A DNA stretch of 64,000 nt from Meishania sp964351985 (GTDB lineage Bacteria; Bacteroidota; Bacteroidia; Flavobacteriales; Flavobacteriaceae). Within the stretch, counting starts at the first letter, position 1. Each line of letters opens with the position of its first letter. Location: positions 1 through 64,000 of the forward strand of contig CAYGPR010000008.1 in the NCBI GenBank assembly GCA_964351985.1, written 5' to 3'. Shown piece by piece: positions 33,606-42,628 of this stretch. The position numbers and the translations under genes were made by a program. A model generated the notes under the pieces. That model ran no database searches and was not told the origin of the DNA. It saw nothing but the letters and a program-made list of their open reading frames with translations.

Positions 33606-36600
33606 ATGATCCCCAAAAACATGAACAGCCTGGTTTTTAGTGCAATACGGCGAAGCTTGAATCCGATGCTCTTCCTATTTATTTTCCTGTTTTCAGCAAG
33701 TTCTTTCGCCCAGGATACGGATTCCGATGGCGTTCTGGATGCCGTAGATAATTGTGTGAACACTGCTAATTCGAATCAAGAAGATTTTGATGGCGACGGG
33801 GTGGGCGATGTTTGTGATGTAGATGATGACAATGACGGTATTTATGATCAATATGAACCGGGTTGTACCATGCCCATTACAAATTTTAGTTTTGAAGAGG
33901 ATACACTACCGCCACCTCCGAATAATTATACGGCATGGGTCGATCCGATAGGTTGGATCGGAACCACTCCGGATTTTCAAGCCTACGGTGTCCACGGTCT
34001 CGACGCTACGAATTATACCAATGCTGCCGAGGGGAATCAATTTATGTACTTAAATACCATAGACGGTGGGGAAACGTATGCCACCTTGGCGATGCCGACG
34101 GCATTTTATGCTCCTGGAAGGTATGTGCTGACCGTGGCGGTAGGCGATGGAATCGACAATTCACCCTACCGTAACGACGCTACTACCGAATTGGAACTCG
34201 GGTATGGTGCCGATGCTGCTTCCTACACTACCTTGAATACAACGTTTGTTGACGGGGCTACCCAAACGACCGGGGGCACTTGGACCGATTTCAGCGTGAG
34301 CGTTACCATTACCGCAACGGATATTGCTTTGGGTCAGGGTATTTTGATCCGTATTCGCCATATCGGCTCTGCGGGGGCTTTGGTTGGAAATTATGATAAT
34401 ATCCGATTGGAAATCGATGCGGATAATGACGGAGTTATCGATTGCTTTAATCTCGATAGCGATGGTGACGGATGTTCCGATACCTCCGAAGCGGGAATGA
34501 TCGATAATGGTTCCGGTCAGCTTTTGGGTACGGGCTTTAATCCCGATGGCTCCGTGGACAACGGACAGGGACCTGTAGGAACGACTTCGGCCGTAACCGA
34601 TCCTGCAGTGTTGGGCTGTACACCTCAAGATGAGGATTTAGATACCCTCATAAACGGCGATGCCTACTACATCGATGGTTCAGGAAACCATCTGTACGAC
34701 GAATTTGATTTGGACAATGATAATGACGGTATCACCGATATCAACGAAGAATGTGGCCTTAGTTCAGGAGGAAACCAAGAAGCATATAATTTCGAGTATC
34801 CTGTAAATAGTACCTTTTTTAGTCCAGGTTCTGGGGGAATTCTTGAAGATCCGTATAACAATGGAACGATTACCCACTGGTCATTATCCGGTTCAGGAGC
34901 TATAGGTGTACACTTAGCGAATGTCGAACAGATAATCGATCAGTATTCTGGTCAGTATTACGCTCCGAACTATCAAACCGATGGTACCCGATTGCCGGAT
35001 AATCCTGATGACCTCGATGACCAGTTCGCCTATATCAACGATACGGGTACGATGACCCAATTGCCCACGGCTTTTAACCCTATTATTAAAGAGGGAGGAT
35101 ATATCGTTACGGTTGCCCTAGGTGATGGAATCGAGGATCAAAGGCCGTACCGAAATGATGGAATAAGTCTGATCGAAGTAGGATATGATAATGGTGGCGG
35201 TTTTACGACACTAGCTGCCAGAACTATTTCGCCCACGGAAACCCGAAACGGCATGTGGACGGATTTCGAAGTCAATGTTGTGATTCCGCCCGGTGACCCG
35301 TCCATAGGTGAGAACTTATTGATACAAATAACGCATACCGCGGCTCCTACGGATTATTTGGCAGGAAATTATGACAACATACGTATCGATTTCGATTATG
35401 ATGGCGATGGTATCAAGGACTGTAACGATTTTGATTCCGACGACGATGGGTGTGTTGATGTTATCGAAGCAGGATTTGACGATGGCGATTTGGACGGACA
35501 ATTAGGAAATTCCCCCGCGCCAATCGATGGAAACGGATTGGTCACAGGTTCTGGAGGATATACAACGCCTGTTAGCCCTAATGTACGTTCGGTAGGAAAT
35601 GTAGCCATAAACACGGATTTAGTCGATACTCCCGTCTGTTTGGGCGATGTGGCTCAATTTATAGTAGGTGCTTCCGGTAGCGGTACGCTACAGTACGAAT
35701 GGACGGTAAGTACCGATGGAGGAACCACCTTCGGCGCTCCTTTAGCGGAGACGAGTAACACCTTGACCTTTACCCCGGTAGCCGCAGATAACGGAAATAT
35801 CTATCGTGTTGAGGTCTGGGGCGATGATTATCTTTGTCGAACGCCTTCCCAAGGGATGTTGACCATTAATCCATATCCTATTTTGACTGACTTGACTGCG
35901 GCTTCCAATACGATTTGTTCAGGGGATGATGCGGTTTTTACACTGACAGGAAATGATATTACCGATGTTGTAACCTATACTGTGGACGGGGGAGCAACGA
36001 CCAATACCTTAACTTTTGATCCGATTACCGCCGAGGCAATGGTAACGGTACCCAATATTACAGCTGATGTCACCTTAGATGTACTACGTATAGATAATCC
36101 GACTTACCCCTCATGTCCAACAATTTATACCGCTCCTTATCTTCATACGGAAACGGTTACGGTAAATCCAACGCCTACGATGATTGTGCCGGTTGCAATC
36201 TCAAATCCGATCTGCGAAGGGGACGATGCACAATTTACGCTAACGGGCGATGCTGATGATATTGTAACCTATACTATCGATGGAGGAGGAACTACACCTT
36301 CGATAACACTTGATGGTACAGGTAGTGCTATGATTACCGTGGCCGCACCTGCCATGGACGTTACCCTTGAAGTCTTAAGCGTTACAGATGATTTGACGAC
36401 TTGTTCCGTTTCCGGTTCGGAAACTGCTTTGGTAACGGTTAATCCGCTACCAATTTTAACGGTAGATGGTACAACATGTTCGACCGATTCGACCACTTAT
36501 TCGGTTGATTTCACAGTAGGTGCCGGTATCGTCTCGACTACGGCCGGAACCGTTTCGGGGAATTCCATTACGGGAATTCCGAATGGAACGGATATTGTCA

Positions 36601-37469
36601 TCACAGTTGACGACAATAGCTGTTTGGCCACCTATCCCGTGACCGCACCTGATTGTAGCTGTAATTTGGTCGATGCGCCTATAAATCCTTTTGATGCTCA
36701 AACTTGCGTTGGTTCGCCCAATCCTGATTTAACCGTTGAGTTGCCCGCAGGCGGATTTGGTGATGCTGTGAACTGGTACGATGTGCCTTCCGGGGGAACG
36801 GTATTGGCGACATCCTTAAACTATGTTCCCGTCGATACCGCGGTAGGTAGCTATACCTATTATGCGGAAGCTGAGGAAACTGCAACGGGTTGTTTCAGTA
36901 CTGCTAGAACCGCTGTGACATTGGTAATAATCGGTGGCGCAGAACCGCTATCGGTCGAAGTGGAAGTGGACTTTTCACCTTCACAGGGTAATACGACCAA
37001 CACGGTGACCATTATAACGACTTCCAGTAATGGCGATACCAGTGGTTTTGAATATGCCTTGGACGATGTCAATGGACCGTACCAAAGTTCGACCGTTTTT
37101 AGAGATGTTGCGGGGGGAATGCATACGGCGTACGTTAGAAGCACTTCTGGTTGTGGGATGACGCTGAACAGTGAATCGTTTTTGGTCATCAACTATTCCA
37201 AATTCTTTACCCCGAACAACGACGGATTCAATGACAATTGGAACGTTGAAGGATTAAACGACCCAAGTATTACCGCCAGTGCTTTCATTAACATTTATGA
37301 TCGATACGGGAAATTCTTAAAACAACTAGACCCAAATGGAATTGGCTGGGACGGTCTTTACAATGGCACCCCATTACCAGAAAGCGATTACTGGTTCAGG
37401 GCCGGTTACATCGATACCGATAACAATGAAAATGTACAGTTTAGTGGACACTTTACGCTGAAACGATAG
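33606..37469 (+). CDS. Large T9SS-secreted cell-surface protein with calcium-binding TSP3 repeats
   Basis: About 1287 aa from ATG 33606 (a GTG at 33603 is in frame). Signal peptide near MLFLFIFLFSASSFAQ. Thrombospondin type-3-like Asp-rich calcium repeats at 38-85 (DTDSDGVLDAVDNC, NQEDFDGDGVGDVCDVDDDN), with further DNDGVIDC and DYDGDGIKDC units. Two homologous lectin-like modules of about 150 aa share YRNDxxxxIExGY and LAGNYDNIRIDFD/LVGNYDNIRLEID. Ig-like bacterial repeats follow (about 690-1120). The last 90 residues are the type-B T9SS sorting domain: FFTPNNDGFNDNWNVEG, NIYDRYGKFL and SDYWFRAGY. Likely an adhesin or glycan-binding protein exported to the surface. Confidence 0.9.
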   Translation: MIPKNMNSLVFSAIRRSLNPMLFLFIFLFSASSFAQDTDSDGVLDAVDNCVNTANSNQEDFDGDGVGDVCDVDDDNDGIYDQYEPGCTMPITNFSFEEDTLPPPPNNYTAWVDPIGWIGTTPDFQAYGVHGLDATNYTNAAEGNQFMYLNTIDGGETYATLAMPTAFYAPGRYVLTVAVGDGIDNSPYRNDATTELELGYGADAASYTTLNTTFVDGATQTTGGTWTDFSVSVTITATDIALGQGILIRIRHIGSAGALVGNYDNIRLEIDADNDGVIDCFNLDSDGDGCSDTSEAGMIDNGSGQLLGTGFNPDGSVDNGQGPVGTTSAVTDPAVLGCTPQDEDLDTLINGDAYYIDGSGNHLYDEFDLDNDNDGITDINEECGLSSGGNQEAYNFEYPVNSTFFSPGSGGILEDPYNNGTITHWSLSGSGAIGVHLANVEQIIDQYSGQYYAPNYQTDGTRLPDNPDDLDDQFAYINDTGTMTQLPTAFNPIIKEGGYIVTVALGDGIEDQRPYRNDGISLIEVGYDNGGGFTTLAARTISPTETRNGMWTDFEVNVVIPPGDPSIGENLLIQITHTAAPTDYLAGNYDNIRIDFDYDGDGIKDCNDFDSDDDGCVDVIEAGFDDGDLDGQLGNSPAPIDGNGLVTGSGGYTTPVSPNVRSVGNVAINTDLVDTPVCLGDVAQFIVGASGSGTLQYEWTVSTDGGTTFGAPLAETSNTLTFTPVAADNGNIYRVEVWGDDYLCRTPSQGMLTINPYPILTDLTAASNTICSGDDAVFTLTGNDITDVVTYTVDGGATTNTLTFDPITAEAMVTVPNITADVTLDVLRIDNPTYPSCPTIYTAPYLHTETVTVNPTPTMIVPVAISNPICEGDDAQFTLTGDADDIVTYTIDGGGTTPSITLDGTGSAMITVAAPAMDVTLEVLSVTDDLTTCSVSGSETALVTVNPLPILTVDGTTCSTDSTTYSVDFTVGAGIVSTTAGTVSGNSITGIPNGTDIVITVDDNSCLATYPVTAPDCSCNLVDAPINPFDAQTCVGSPNPDLTVELPAGGFGDAVNWYDVPSGGTVLATSLNYVPVDTAVGSYTYYAEAEETATGCFSTARTAVTLVIIGGAEPLSVEVEVDFSPSQGNTTNTVTIITTSSNGDTSGFEYALDDVNGPYQSSTVFRDVAGGMHTAYVRSTSGCGMTLNSESFLVINYSKFFTPNNDGFNDNWNVEGLNDPSITASAFINIYDRYGKFLKQLDPNGIGWDGLYNGTPLPESDYWFRAGYIDTDNNENVQFSGHFTLKR

Positions 37470-37483
37470 TTAGAATAGATTGT

Positions 37484-37509
37484 AATAAGGCTTTTTAGAA
37501 AGCCTTATT
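37484..37509. terminator. Bidirectional terminator between convergent genes
   Basis: AATAAGGCTTT pairs perfectly with AAAGCCTTATT around TTAG. It lies between the end of the T9SS protein gene (37469) and the end of the leftward PHP gene (37505), overlapping the latter's stop. U tracts are short. Confidence 0.65.
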
Positions 37510-38620
37510 CGACCGTTATCGCCCACTCTATTACAGGATGTTCTTTAGGTGCCGTATAGGCGCCCATCGCTTTTAATTTTAGGGTTGCACTTTCCAATTT
37601 TTCCAACGTTTTCAGTTGCAATGTCATTTTTTCTCCTGCTTTCAGCGTGAAGATAGGCGCATTGCTGTAAAAAGTATAGGATGATGCATTTTCTAAAAGG
37701 AGGTCGCTACTAGAAATATTTTCAATTTCCACGGCCAGTACTTGGGTATCTTCATGATAGGCCGCACTATTTATTTTTACACTTGCTTGAAGTAGCGGTT
37801 TTAGATATTCAGGCTTTCCTACCAAAAGTGAATTGTAGACAGCCACCGTTCGGCCTGCAAAAAGGGCTTCCCGAATACTTTGCACACTTTTTTCCTTGGC
37901 GAAGACCAAGGTAATGGGCCGATGTTTTCCGTTTTCAGTGTAGTCCCAATCGATGAGTCCGTGAACATCGCTGGTCCCCATGATGGTCAGGTTCTGTTCC
38001 AATGCCAGTGCCAAGGATTCCTCGGCGTAATCGAGGGAATTGATGACTTCGATACCATGCAATTCCCCATTTTTAATACGTTCTTTTTGAAAATCGCTCA
38101 ATATGGGATTTCCTGTAGGACTTTGTCGATACCAAGCCGGATGGTTCCAAAATACGAAGGCATTTTGCTTTTTGGCGGCAGCAAAGGCATCTTCCGCTTT
38201 GTCATGAAGTAACGTGTTCGCGTCCGAAATAAAGACGGCGTTGCTATGTCCTACAGGTTCCGATCGCGTAATTTCCGATCCGGGTATGATTAAAAGGTCA
38301 TGTTCCTCGGCTTCCTCGAGGGCGAGATTGTGAGCCCGATTTCGGTCGGGATGCGGAATATCGGCCTTGTGTGGTTGGTACTCCAAATGTTCCGTTAGGG
38401 AAATGGCATCCAGATTTTCGCGAAGTGCTTCTTGCACCCGAATGGTCGGCCATACATTTCCATCCGAAAAAACGGAATGCATATGCAGATCGGTCTTCAG
38501 GGTTTTGTATCCTTCGATATCGGGATAGGTGAGGGGCTGCGCCCCACTATGGGAATGATTTTGGGCTTGTAATCCATGTAAAGTAAAAGCCAAAAGTAAG
38601 GTCAATTTCAATAGTTTCAT
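37505..38620 (-). CDS. PHP-domain (Sb-PDE-like) phosphodiesterase, secreted
   Basis: 371 aa with a signal peptide (KLLKLTLLLAFTLHGLQAQ). PHP metal motifs: TDLHMHSVFSDG (His-x-His) near residue 44, SLTEHLEY near 75, IPGSEITRSEPVGHSNAVF near 113 and FWNHPAW near 155, with GTSDVHGLIDW near 217. These bind a multinuclear metal centre for phosphoester hydrolysis. The C-terminal 90 residues are beta-rich. Known relatives hydrolyse phosphotriester or phosphodiester compounds; the natural substrate in flavobacteria is not established. Stands alone, convergent with the T9SS gene. Confidence 0.85.
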   Translation of the reverse strand: MKLLKLTLLLAFTLHGLQAQNHSHSGAQPLTYPDIEGYKTLKTDLHMHSVFSDGNVWPTIRVQEALRENLDAISLTEHLEYQPHKADIPHPDRNRAHNLALEEAEEHDLLIIPGSEITRSEPVGHSNAVFISDANTLLHDKAEDAFAAAKKQNAFVFWNHPAWYRQSPTGNPILSDFQKERIKNGELHGIEVINSLDYAEESLALALEQNLTIMGTSDVHGLIDWDYTENGKHRPITLVFAKEKSVQSIREALFAGRTVAVYNSLLVGKPEYLKPLLQASVKINSAAYHEDTQVLAVEIENISSSDLLLENASSYTFYSNAPIFTLKAGEKMTLQLKTLEKLESATLKLKAMGAYTAPKEHPVIEWAITVE

Positions 38621-38728
38621 CTCGGTCGGTTTTGTTCAAAAATAGTGGATTATATTCCATGAAAATACTGAAAAACGAAATGTCTTGGATACAAAATGGT
38701 TAATTTATTATGCTTGATTCCCATTTTC

Positions 38729-39370
38729 TCAGGGATATCTCACGGATTTGAGCAACAGAAATAAAATCCATAAGAATGTACCGAATGCCAAAGTCATAAA
38801 CCATGCCTTGGGTTCATAAACGCTATATGCCATTTGACTAAAGAGTTGCAAGGGTTTGGTCAGAATGTCCCACGAATTGAATCTCAAAAAGCGGCCTAAA
38901 TAAATTCCATAACCACTTAAGAGGCAAATAAGAAATATGATATACTTGGATGTTCTTAGGGAGAGTTTCTCAGCTAAAAAGAAGTAGATATTGAGTAATG
39001 ACAAAAGACCAAGCAAAAGTCCGTTCAAGGCAAAGACAAAGACCAGGAACATATCGAACCAAATCTGCTGAGATCCATCGTTATGTAGATGTATGAGGTC
39101 GGTAATGATGTACGGACTGTTCGGTAAGAACAGCAACCAGAGCAGGAAGAGGAATAGTTTTCCTGAAATAGGAAGTCGGGCCTCGGGTAAGCGGACGATC
39201 GTTTGGGATATAAAATAGGGCAGGGCCGCCAAGAAGAGGTTCCACACCAAAAAGAAAAAAGAAAGATTGCCCGTTAACAAGAAACGGAGAATCAATAACA
39301 ATACTCCAAAGCACAACATTAGTGCAATGTTCTTATGAAGTATTCTAGAATAATTTAACGTAAGTTTCAT
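38729..39370 (-). CDS. DUF1361 membrane protein
   Basis: 213 aa with about seven membrane helices. The DUF1361 signature LLFLPNSPYIITDLIHLH sits in the middle; LWNLFLAALPYFIS and the C-terminal FGTFLWILFLLLKS fit the family. Function unknown. Follows the Coq4-like gene with a 7-nt gap, so it is the last gene of the operon 40917-38729. Confidence 0.85.
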   Translation of the reverse strand: MKLTLNYSRILHKNIALMLCFGVLLLILRFLLTGNLSFFFLVWNLFLAALPYFISQTIVRLPEARLPISGKLFLFLLWLLFLPNSPYIITDLIHLHNDGSQQIWFDMFLVFVFALNGLLLGLLSLLNIYFFLAEKLSLRTSKYIIFLICLLSGYGIYLGRFLRFNSWDILTKPLQLFSQMAYSVYEPKAWFMTLAFGTFLWILFLLLKSVRYP

Positions 39371-39377
39371 AAGATTT

Positions 39378-39830
39378 TTATTTGATCAAGAATGTGGTTT
39401 TGATTTTTTCAATCGGCTGGTCCAATAGTTTTTGAAAATCGAGTTTGTGAAAACTCAAGGCTGACTTTCCTCTGCGATACGTTTTATAGAAGAATTTCAG
39501 ATAATCGGGATACAGTAGGCTACCTAGAAAAATCACGGTAAAGAGATAGGGACTCCGTTTACCGTTGCCCAGCAAATAGAACTGCATACTGATTTCCTCG
39601 GGTACCGTAATTCCGGTATCTGTCAGGACGTGAAACACATCATGACTTTCGAGTTTTTGCTGAAGGTCGAAGTCGTTTCTTGACAGAAAACAACCTAGAT
39701 TATAGCCCAAAGAGTCTTTGCGATAATTCAATAATTCACCGATACTTGTGTTCCATGCATCGTTTTGTTTTAGGGCTTGATAGGGCACCAAACTCCATTC
39801 GTATAACTTTTCAAGAATAATAGCTCTCAT
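39378..39830 (-). CDS. Coq4-like protein
   Basis: 150 aa. The Coq4 zinc-type motif HDxxH followed by an acidic residue about 11 positions later is present: HDVFHVLTDTGITVPEE near residues 83-99. Known eukaryotic Coq4 scaffolds and processes ubiquinone precursors; Bacteroidota make menaquinone, so here the ligand is probably a different isoprenoid or lipid (inference). Lies in an operon with two membrane proteins and a winged-helix regulator, behind an operator-like palindrome at 39848-39864. Confidence 0.75.
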   Translation of the reverse strand: MRAIILEKLYEWSLVPYQALKQNDAWNTSIGELLNYRKDSLGYNLGCFLSRNDFDLQQKLESHDVFHVLTDTGITVPEEISMQFYLLGNGKRSPYLFTVIFLGSLLYPDYLKFFYKTYRRGKSALSFHKLDFQKLLDQPIEKIKTTFLIK

Positions 39831-39847
39831 GTTTATATTTTAAAAGT

Positions 39848-39864
39848 ACTTTGAAATTCAAAGT
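39848..39864. promoter_or_regulatory. Operator-like palindrome ACTTTG-AAATT-CAAAGT, copy 1
   Basis: Lies 18 nt before the Coq4-like gene start. Flanks are shared with the copy at 40927-40943: both read GTACTTTGAAATnCAAAGT followed by an A-rich stretch. The spacing to the start and presence of a small DNA-binding protein in the operon suggest autoregulation. Confidence 0.6.
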
Positions 39865-39879
39865 AAAATGATAAAAAAA

Positions 39880-40170
39880 TTATTTTCCAATTAGTTTTTC
39901 GAGGGCATCGATGTGTTTTTGAAACTCTTTTTTACCCAAGGGAGTAGTGGAGTATCGGGTATTCGGCTTGCGACCGATAAATTGCTTTTCCACTTTTATA
40001 TAATCCTCTTTTTCAAGTGCTTTGGTATGACTGGCCAAATTGCCATCGGTTGCTCCCAATAGTTCTTTAAGCATATTGAAATCCGCATAATCGTTGACCA
40101 TGAGGATACTCATGATCCCCAATCGGATGCGGTGGTCAAAGGCTTTGTTTATGTTGTTAATTATGCTCAT
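39880..40170 (-). CDS. Small winged-helix transcription regulator
   Basis: 96 aa. HTH_34/MarR-like winged helix: NKAFDHRIRLGIMSILMVND, FNMLKELLGATDGNLASHTK (recognition helix), then wing residues IGRKPNTRYSTTPLGKKEF. Dimeric one-domain repressor type common in flavobacteria next to a membrane protein gene. Transcribed leftward between the membrane protein (40917) and the Coq4-like gene. The matching palindromes upstream of both neighbours are its likely sites. Confidence 0.9.
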   Translation of the reverse strand: MSIINNINKAFDHRIRLGIMSILMVNDYADFNMLKELLGATDGNLASHTKALEKEDYIKVEKQFIGRKPNTRYSTTPLGKKEFQKHIDALEKLIGK

Positions 40171-40235
40171 TTATTGCATTCCCTCCTGCAAGGGAACCTA
40201 TTTCTTTAAAATTCAAATTCAATTTTTTTATTTCC

Positions 40236-40270
40236 ATCATCCCTCATCCATCATCCATCATCCATCATCC
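40236..40270. repeat. Heptanucleotide tandem repeat, 5 copies
   Basis: Five units of ATCATCC, the second with one change (CTCATCC). The array lies between the membrane-protein stop and the start of the regulator gene, in its presumed leader. Slippage would change the spacing in front of the regulator gene. Confidence 0.85.
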
Positions 40271-40281
40271 AAATTCCCACA

Positions 40282-40917
40282 TCACTTCCTATCATACTTA
40301 AAGTACATCATCGACCCATAAATAATATGAAAAACCCCGAACCCGAGGGCCCAAAAATACAATCCATATCCGATAAATTGAGTACTGATCAAACCGATTG
40401 CGATAAAAGCCAGCCCCATATAGCGCACGTCGCCCAAGGTGTACTTGCTGGCGTTGACACAGGCCAATCCGTAAAAAACAAGTGTAGCGGGCGCGACTAG
40501 CCCCGTAAAACCGTACTGTAGGAGGACAAGACAAAAAATACCTCCGGCGGCCAAGGGAATCAAGAAATTGAGCACAAGACGACGACTTGCCGAGTTCCAT
40601 ACCTTCTCACCACTTTTGCTAGCTTTTCGATATGATAAAATGATTCCGGTCAAGATGGCCAAGAACACTACGATCAAAGCAATCACTATAAGTTCATTGA
40701 TCAACTGTGAGCCGAATAGGGCCGAACTCCTTCCCGAGAAATTGTTATAATTATCGGCAGAAACGACTTTTAACTTACCGTATGCCACCGCCGCACCGAT
40801 AAGGGCATAGACTCCCGCTAAAATTCCTGACAGTCCGCTTAGCGAAATAAACCGAGACGAACGGCTCATCATATTCTTGATTTCGGAAATGTCTTCGAGA
40901 TACTTATTTGATTCCAT
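40282..40917 (-). CDS. Membrane protein, first gene of the regulator operon
   Basis: 211 aa from ATG 40917; the frame runs further upstream but that part overlaps the operator. Short soluble N-terminus (MESNKYLEDISEIKNMMSRS) then about six membrane helices (SGLSGILAGVYALIGAA, LIVIALIVVFLAILTGIIL, FLIPLAAGGIFCLVLL and others). No catalytic motif. Genes of this type often sit directly upstream of a winged-helix regulator in flavobacteria; function unknown. Confidence 0.75.
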   Translation of the reverse strand: MESNKYLEDISEIKNMMSRSSRFISLSGLSGILAGVYALIGAAVAYGKLKVVSADNYNNFSGRSSALFGSQLINELIVIALIVVFLAILTGIILSYRKASKSGEKVWNSASRRLVLNFLIPLAAGGIFCLVLLQYGFTGLVAPATLVFYGLACVNASKYTLGDVRYMGLAFIAIGLISTQFIGYGLYFWALGFGVFHIIYGSMMYFKYDRK

Positions 40918-40926
40918 ATTTAAAGT

Positions 40927-40943
40927 ACTTTGAAATACAAAGT
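40927..40943. promoter_or_regulatory. Operator-like palindrome ACTTTG-AAATA-CAAAGT, copy 2
   Basis: Perfect inverted repeat 10 nt before the membrane-protein start at 40917. Near-identical to 39848-39864, including flanking GT and AAA. Binding here would block the operon promoter. Confidence 0.6.
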
Positions 40944-41045
40944 TAAAATTATTTTCGATTCGTGCAACAAGGGTATTCAAAAAAACGATGAACGACACAT
41001 CTTAAAGATAATTTGTATTTTTCGAAGTAATACAAATCTGTAGCC

Positions 41046-41405
41046 GTGAACCCTGCTGAGCAATATATCTTAAATCAACCTGAGCCTTTTCGGAGTATAC
41101 TTTTACATGTACAATCGGTAATCGAGCATACGGTGTCCGATGTAGACCTGAAATTCAAATACCGAATTCCGTTCTACTATACTGAAGGACGGCCTTTTTG
41201 TTACTTGAACCAAAGCAGGGACTATGTCGATGTGGGATTTTGGAACGCCGCACACCTGACCAAAAATTTGGAATTCATGACTACGGCCGGTCGAAAAATG
41301 ATGAAGTCATTGCGGTATAACTCGTTGGAAGAAATCAATGATAAAATCTTAATTGAGGTGCTGAAAGATGCCTATTCAGTGCGGGATAAGAAGTTTTGGA
41401 AATAA
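41046..41405 (+). CDS. DUF1801 domain protein
   Basis: 119 aa from a GTG start. DUF1801 (YdhG/frataxin-like fold) features: EQYILNQPEPFRSILLHVQS, LKFKYRIPFYYTEGRPFCYL, DYVDVGFWNAAHL and a helical end. Soluble cytoplasmic protein; relatives have been proposed as iron chaperones. Alone and divergent from the regulator operon. Confidence 0.85.
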   Translation: MNPAEQYILNQPEPFRSILLHVQSVIEHTVSDVDLKFKYRIPFYYTEGRPFCYLNQSRDYVDVGFWNAAHLTKNLEFMTTAGRKMMKSLRYNSLEEINDKILIEVLKDAYSVRDKKFWK

Positions 41406-41455
41406 TTCTTCAGTTATCTCATCTCAGAATAAAATAATGACCTGGAGAACTAATA

Positions 41456-42622
41456 CTATTGGGTATCGAATAGGTTTTCGGTGGGCCAATCTGTTCTGTC
41501 GCTAATTTTCGAGTTCATGAATTCACGAATATTTCGGATGGTAGCCGTAAAATTGGCCTCCCCCTTGTTCAACAGAACGACATACGAAATCGGATGTCCG
41601 ACATTCATGACCGCGGTAGTGCCGGGTAGGGCCCCATCGTGGCTCCACGTTCCGAACCGTAAATAGTTCACGCCTGCATCAGGAGGCAAAAAATCAACGA
41701 CCGAAGTATTAACATCAGTTTGTACGGCGAGCAACGCCAGCGATTTGGCCGTCGCTATCCATCCACCGTGAGAATCCATTCGACCTACGCTCAATTCGTA
41801 AGGAGACATCCAGTCTGAATAATAGCTCACTTCATTTTCAAAAGCTTCTTCTTTTGTGTTGCCACCAATGTTCATATCCGAAATACCCATGGGCGCAAGA
41901 ATTGCATCTTTTACATATTCCTCATAAGGCTGTGCGGTCACTTTTTCTATAATCCTTCCCAACAAGGAATACCCGAAATTGGAATATTCATATTTTTCGC
42001 CAGGGGAATATGCCAACGATCTTTCGTCAAGCACTTTTCCGATCAAATCATCTTGTGTCAATGAAATGTCGTCGAACATTATATCGATAGGTTCATCGGT
42101 GAACCCCGCTCTATGTTCTATCAAATGTGAAACCTTGATGTTTTCTTCCCCCGCCTCATAAGGAGGTGTGCCGTATTCCGTGCCCAAAATTGAATTTGGT
42201 CCAAAAACGGTAGCGTCGAGATCAAGTTTACTTTCCGCGACCAGATTTGAAATTGCCAATAAGGTTATGGGTTTTGAAATACTGGCGATTCTAAAAAGCG
42301 ATTTTTCGTCCACCTCTATATTACTTTCGATATCGGCCATTCCGAAAGACTCCAAATAAATGAGCTTACCGTTTCGGGTGATCGCAATTTGGGCACCTTG
42401 GTAACCGTACAACGCACGTAATGATTCGAACCCTGTCGTAATATCATCCAGGTTGCCCTGCGTATTTCCCGTACCGCCTCCATCTGCAGGAGGGTTATCG
42501 TTATCCGTAGCTACAGGGGTTTGCGGCGTTCCACCCTCAACGGGTTTGATAAACGGTTCTTCAGACTTGTTGCAGGCAACCGTCAGGATCATCAATATTA
42601 AGGATAGGAAAGTGTTTTTCAT
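41456..42622 (-). CDS. Beta-lactamase-family serine hydrolase, lipoprotein
   Basis: 388 aa from ATG 42622. Lipobox in SLILMILTVACNK, then a Gly/Asn/Pro-rich linker (about 25-55). Class C beta-lactamase/esterase fold: SxxK as SISK in FRIASISKPITLLAIS near residue 110, YxN as YSN in KYEYSNFGYSLLG, and HDGALPG near the KTG-equivalent position. Anchored on the periplasmic or outer face. Family members are DD-peptidases, esterases or peptide hydrolases; the substrate is unknown here. Confidence 0.88.
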   Translation of the reverse strand: MKNTFLSLILMILTVACNKSEEPFIKPVEGGTPQTPVATDNDNPPADGGGTGNTQGNLDDITTGFESLRALYGYQGAQIAITRNGKLIYLESFGMADIESNIEVDEKSLFRIASISKPITLLAISNLVAESKLDLDATVFGPNSILGTEYGTPPYEAGEENIKVSHLIEHRAGFTDEPIDIMFDDISLTQDDLIGKVLDERSLAYSPGEKYEYSNFGYSLLGRIIEKVTAQPYEEYVKDAILAPMGISDMNIGGNTKEEAFENEVSYYSDWMSPYELSVGRMDSHGGWIATAKSLALLAVQTDVNTSVVDFLPPDAGVNYLRFGTWSHDGALPGTTAVMNVGHPISYVVLLNKGEANFTATIRNIREFMNSKISDRTDWPTENLFDTQ

Positions 42623-42628
42623 ATGCAA

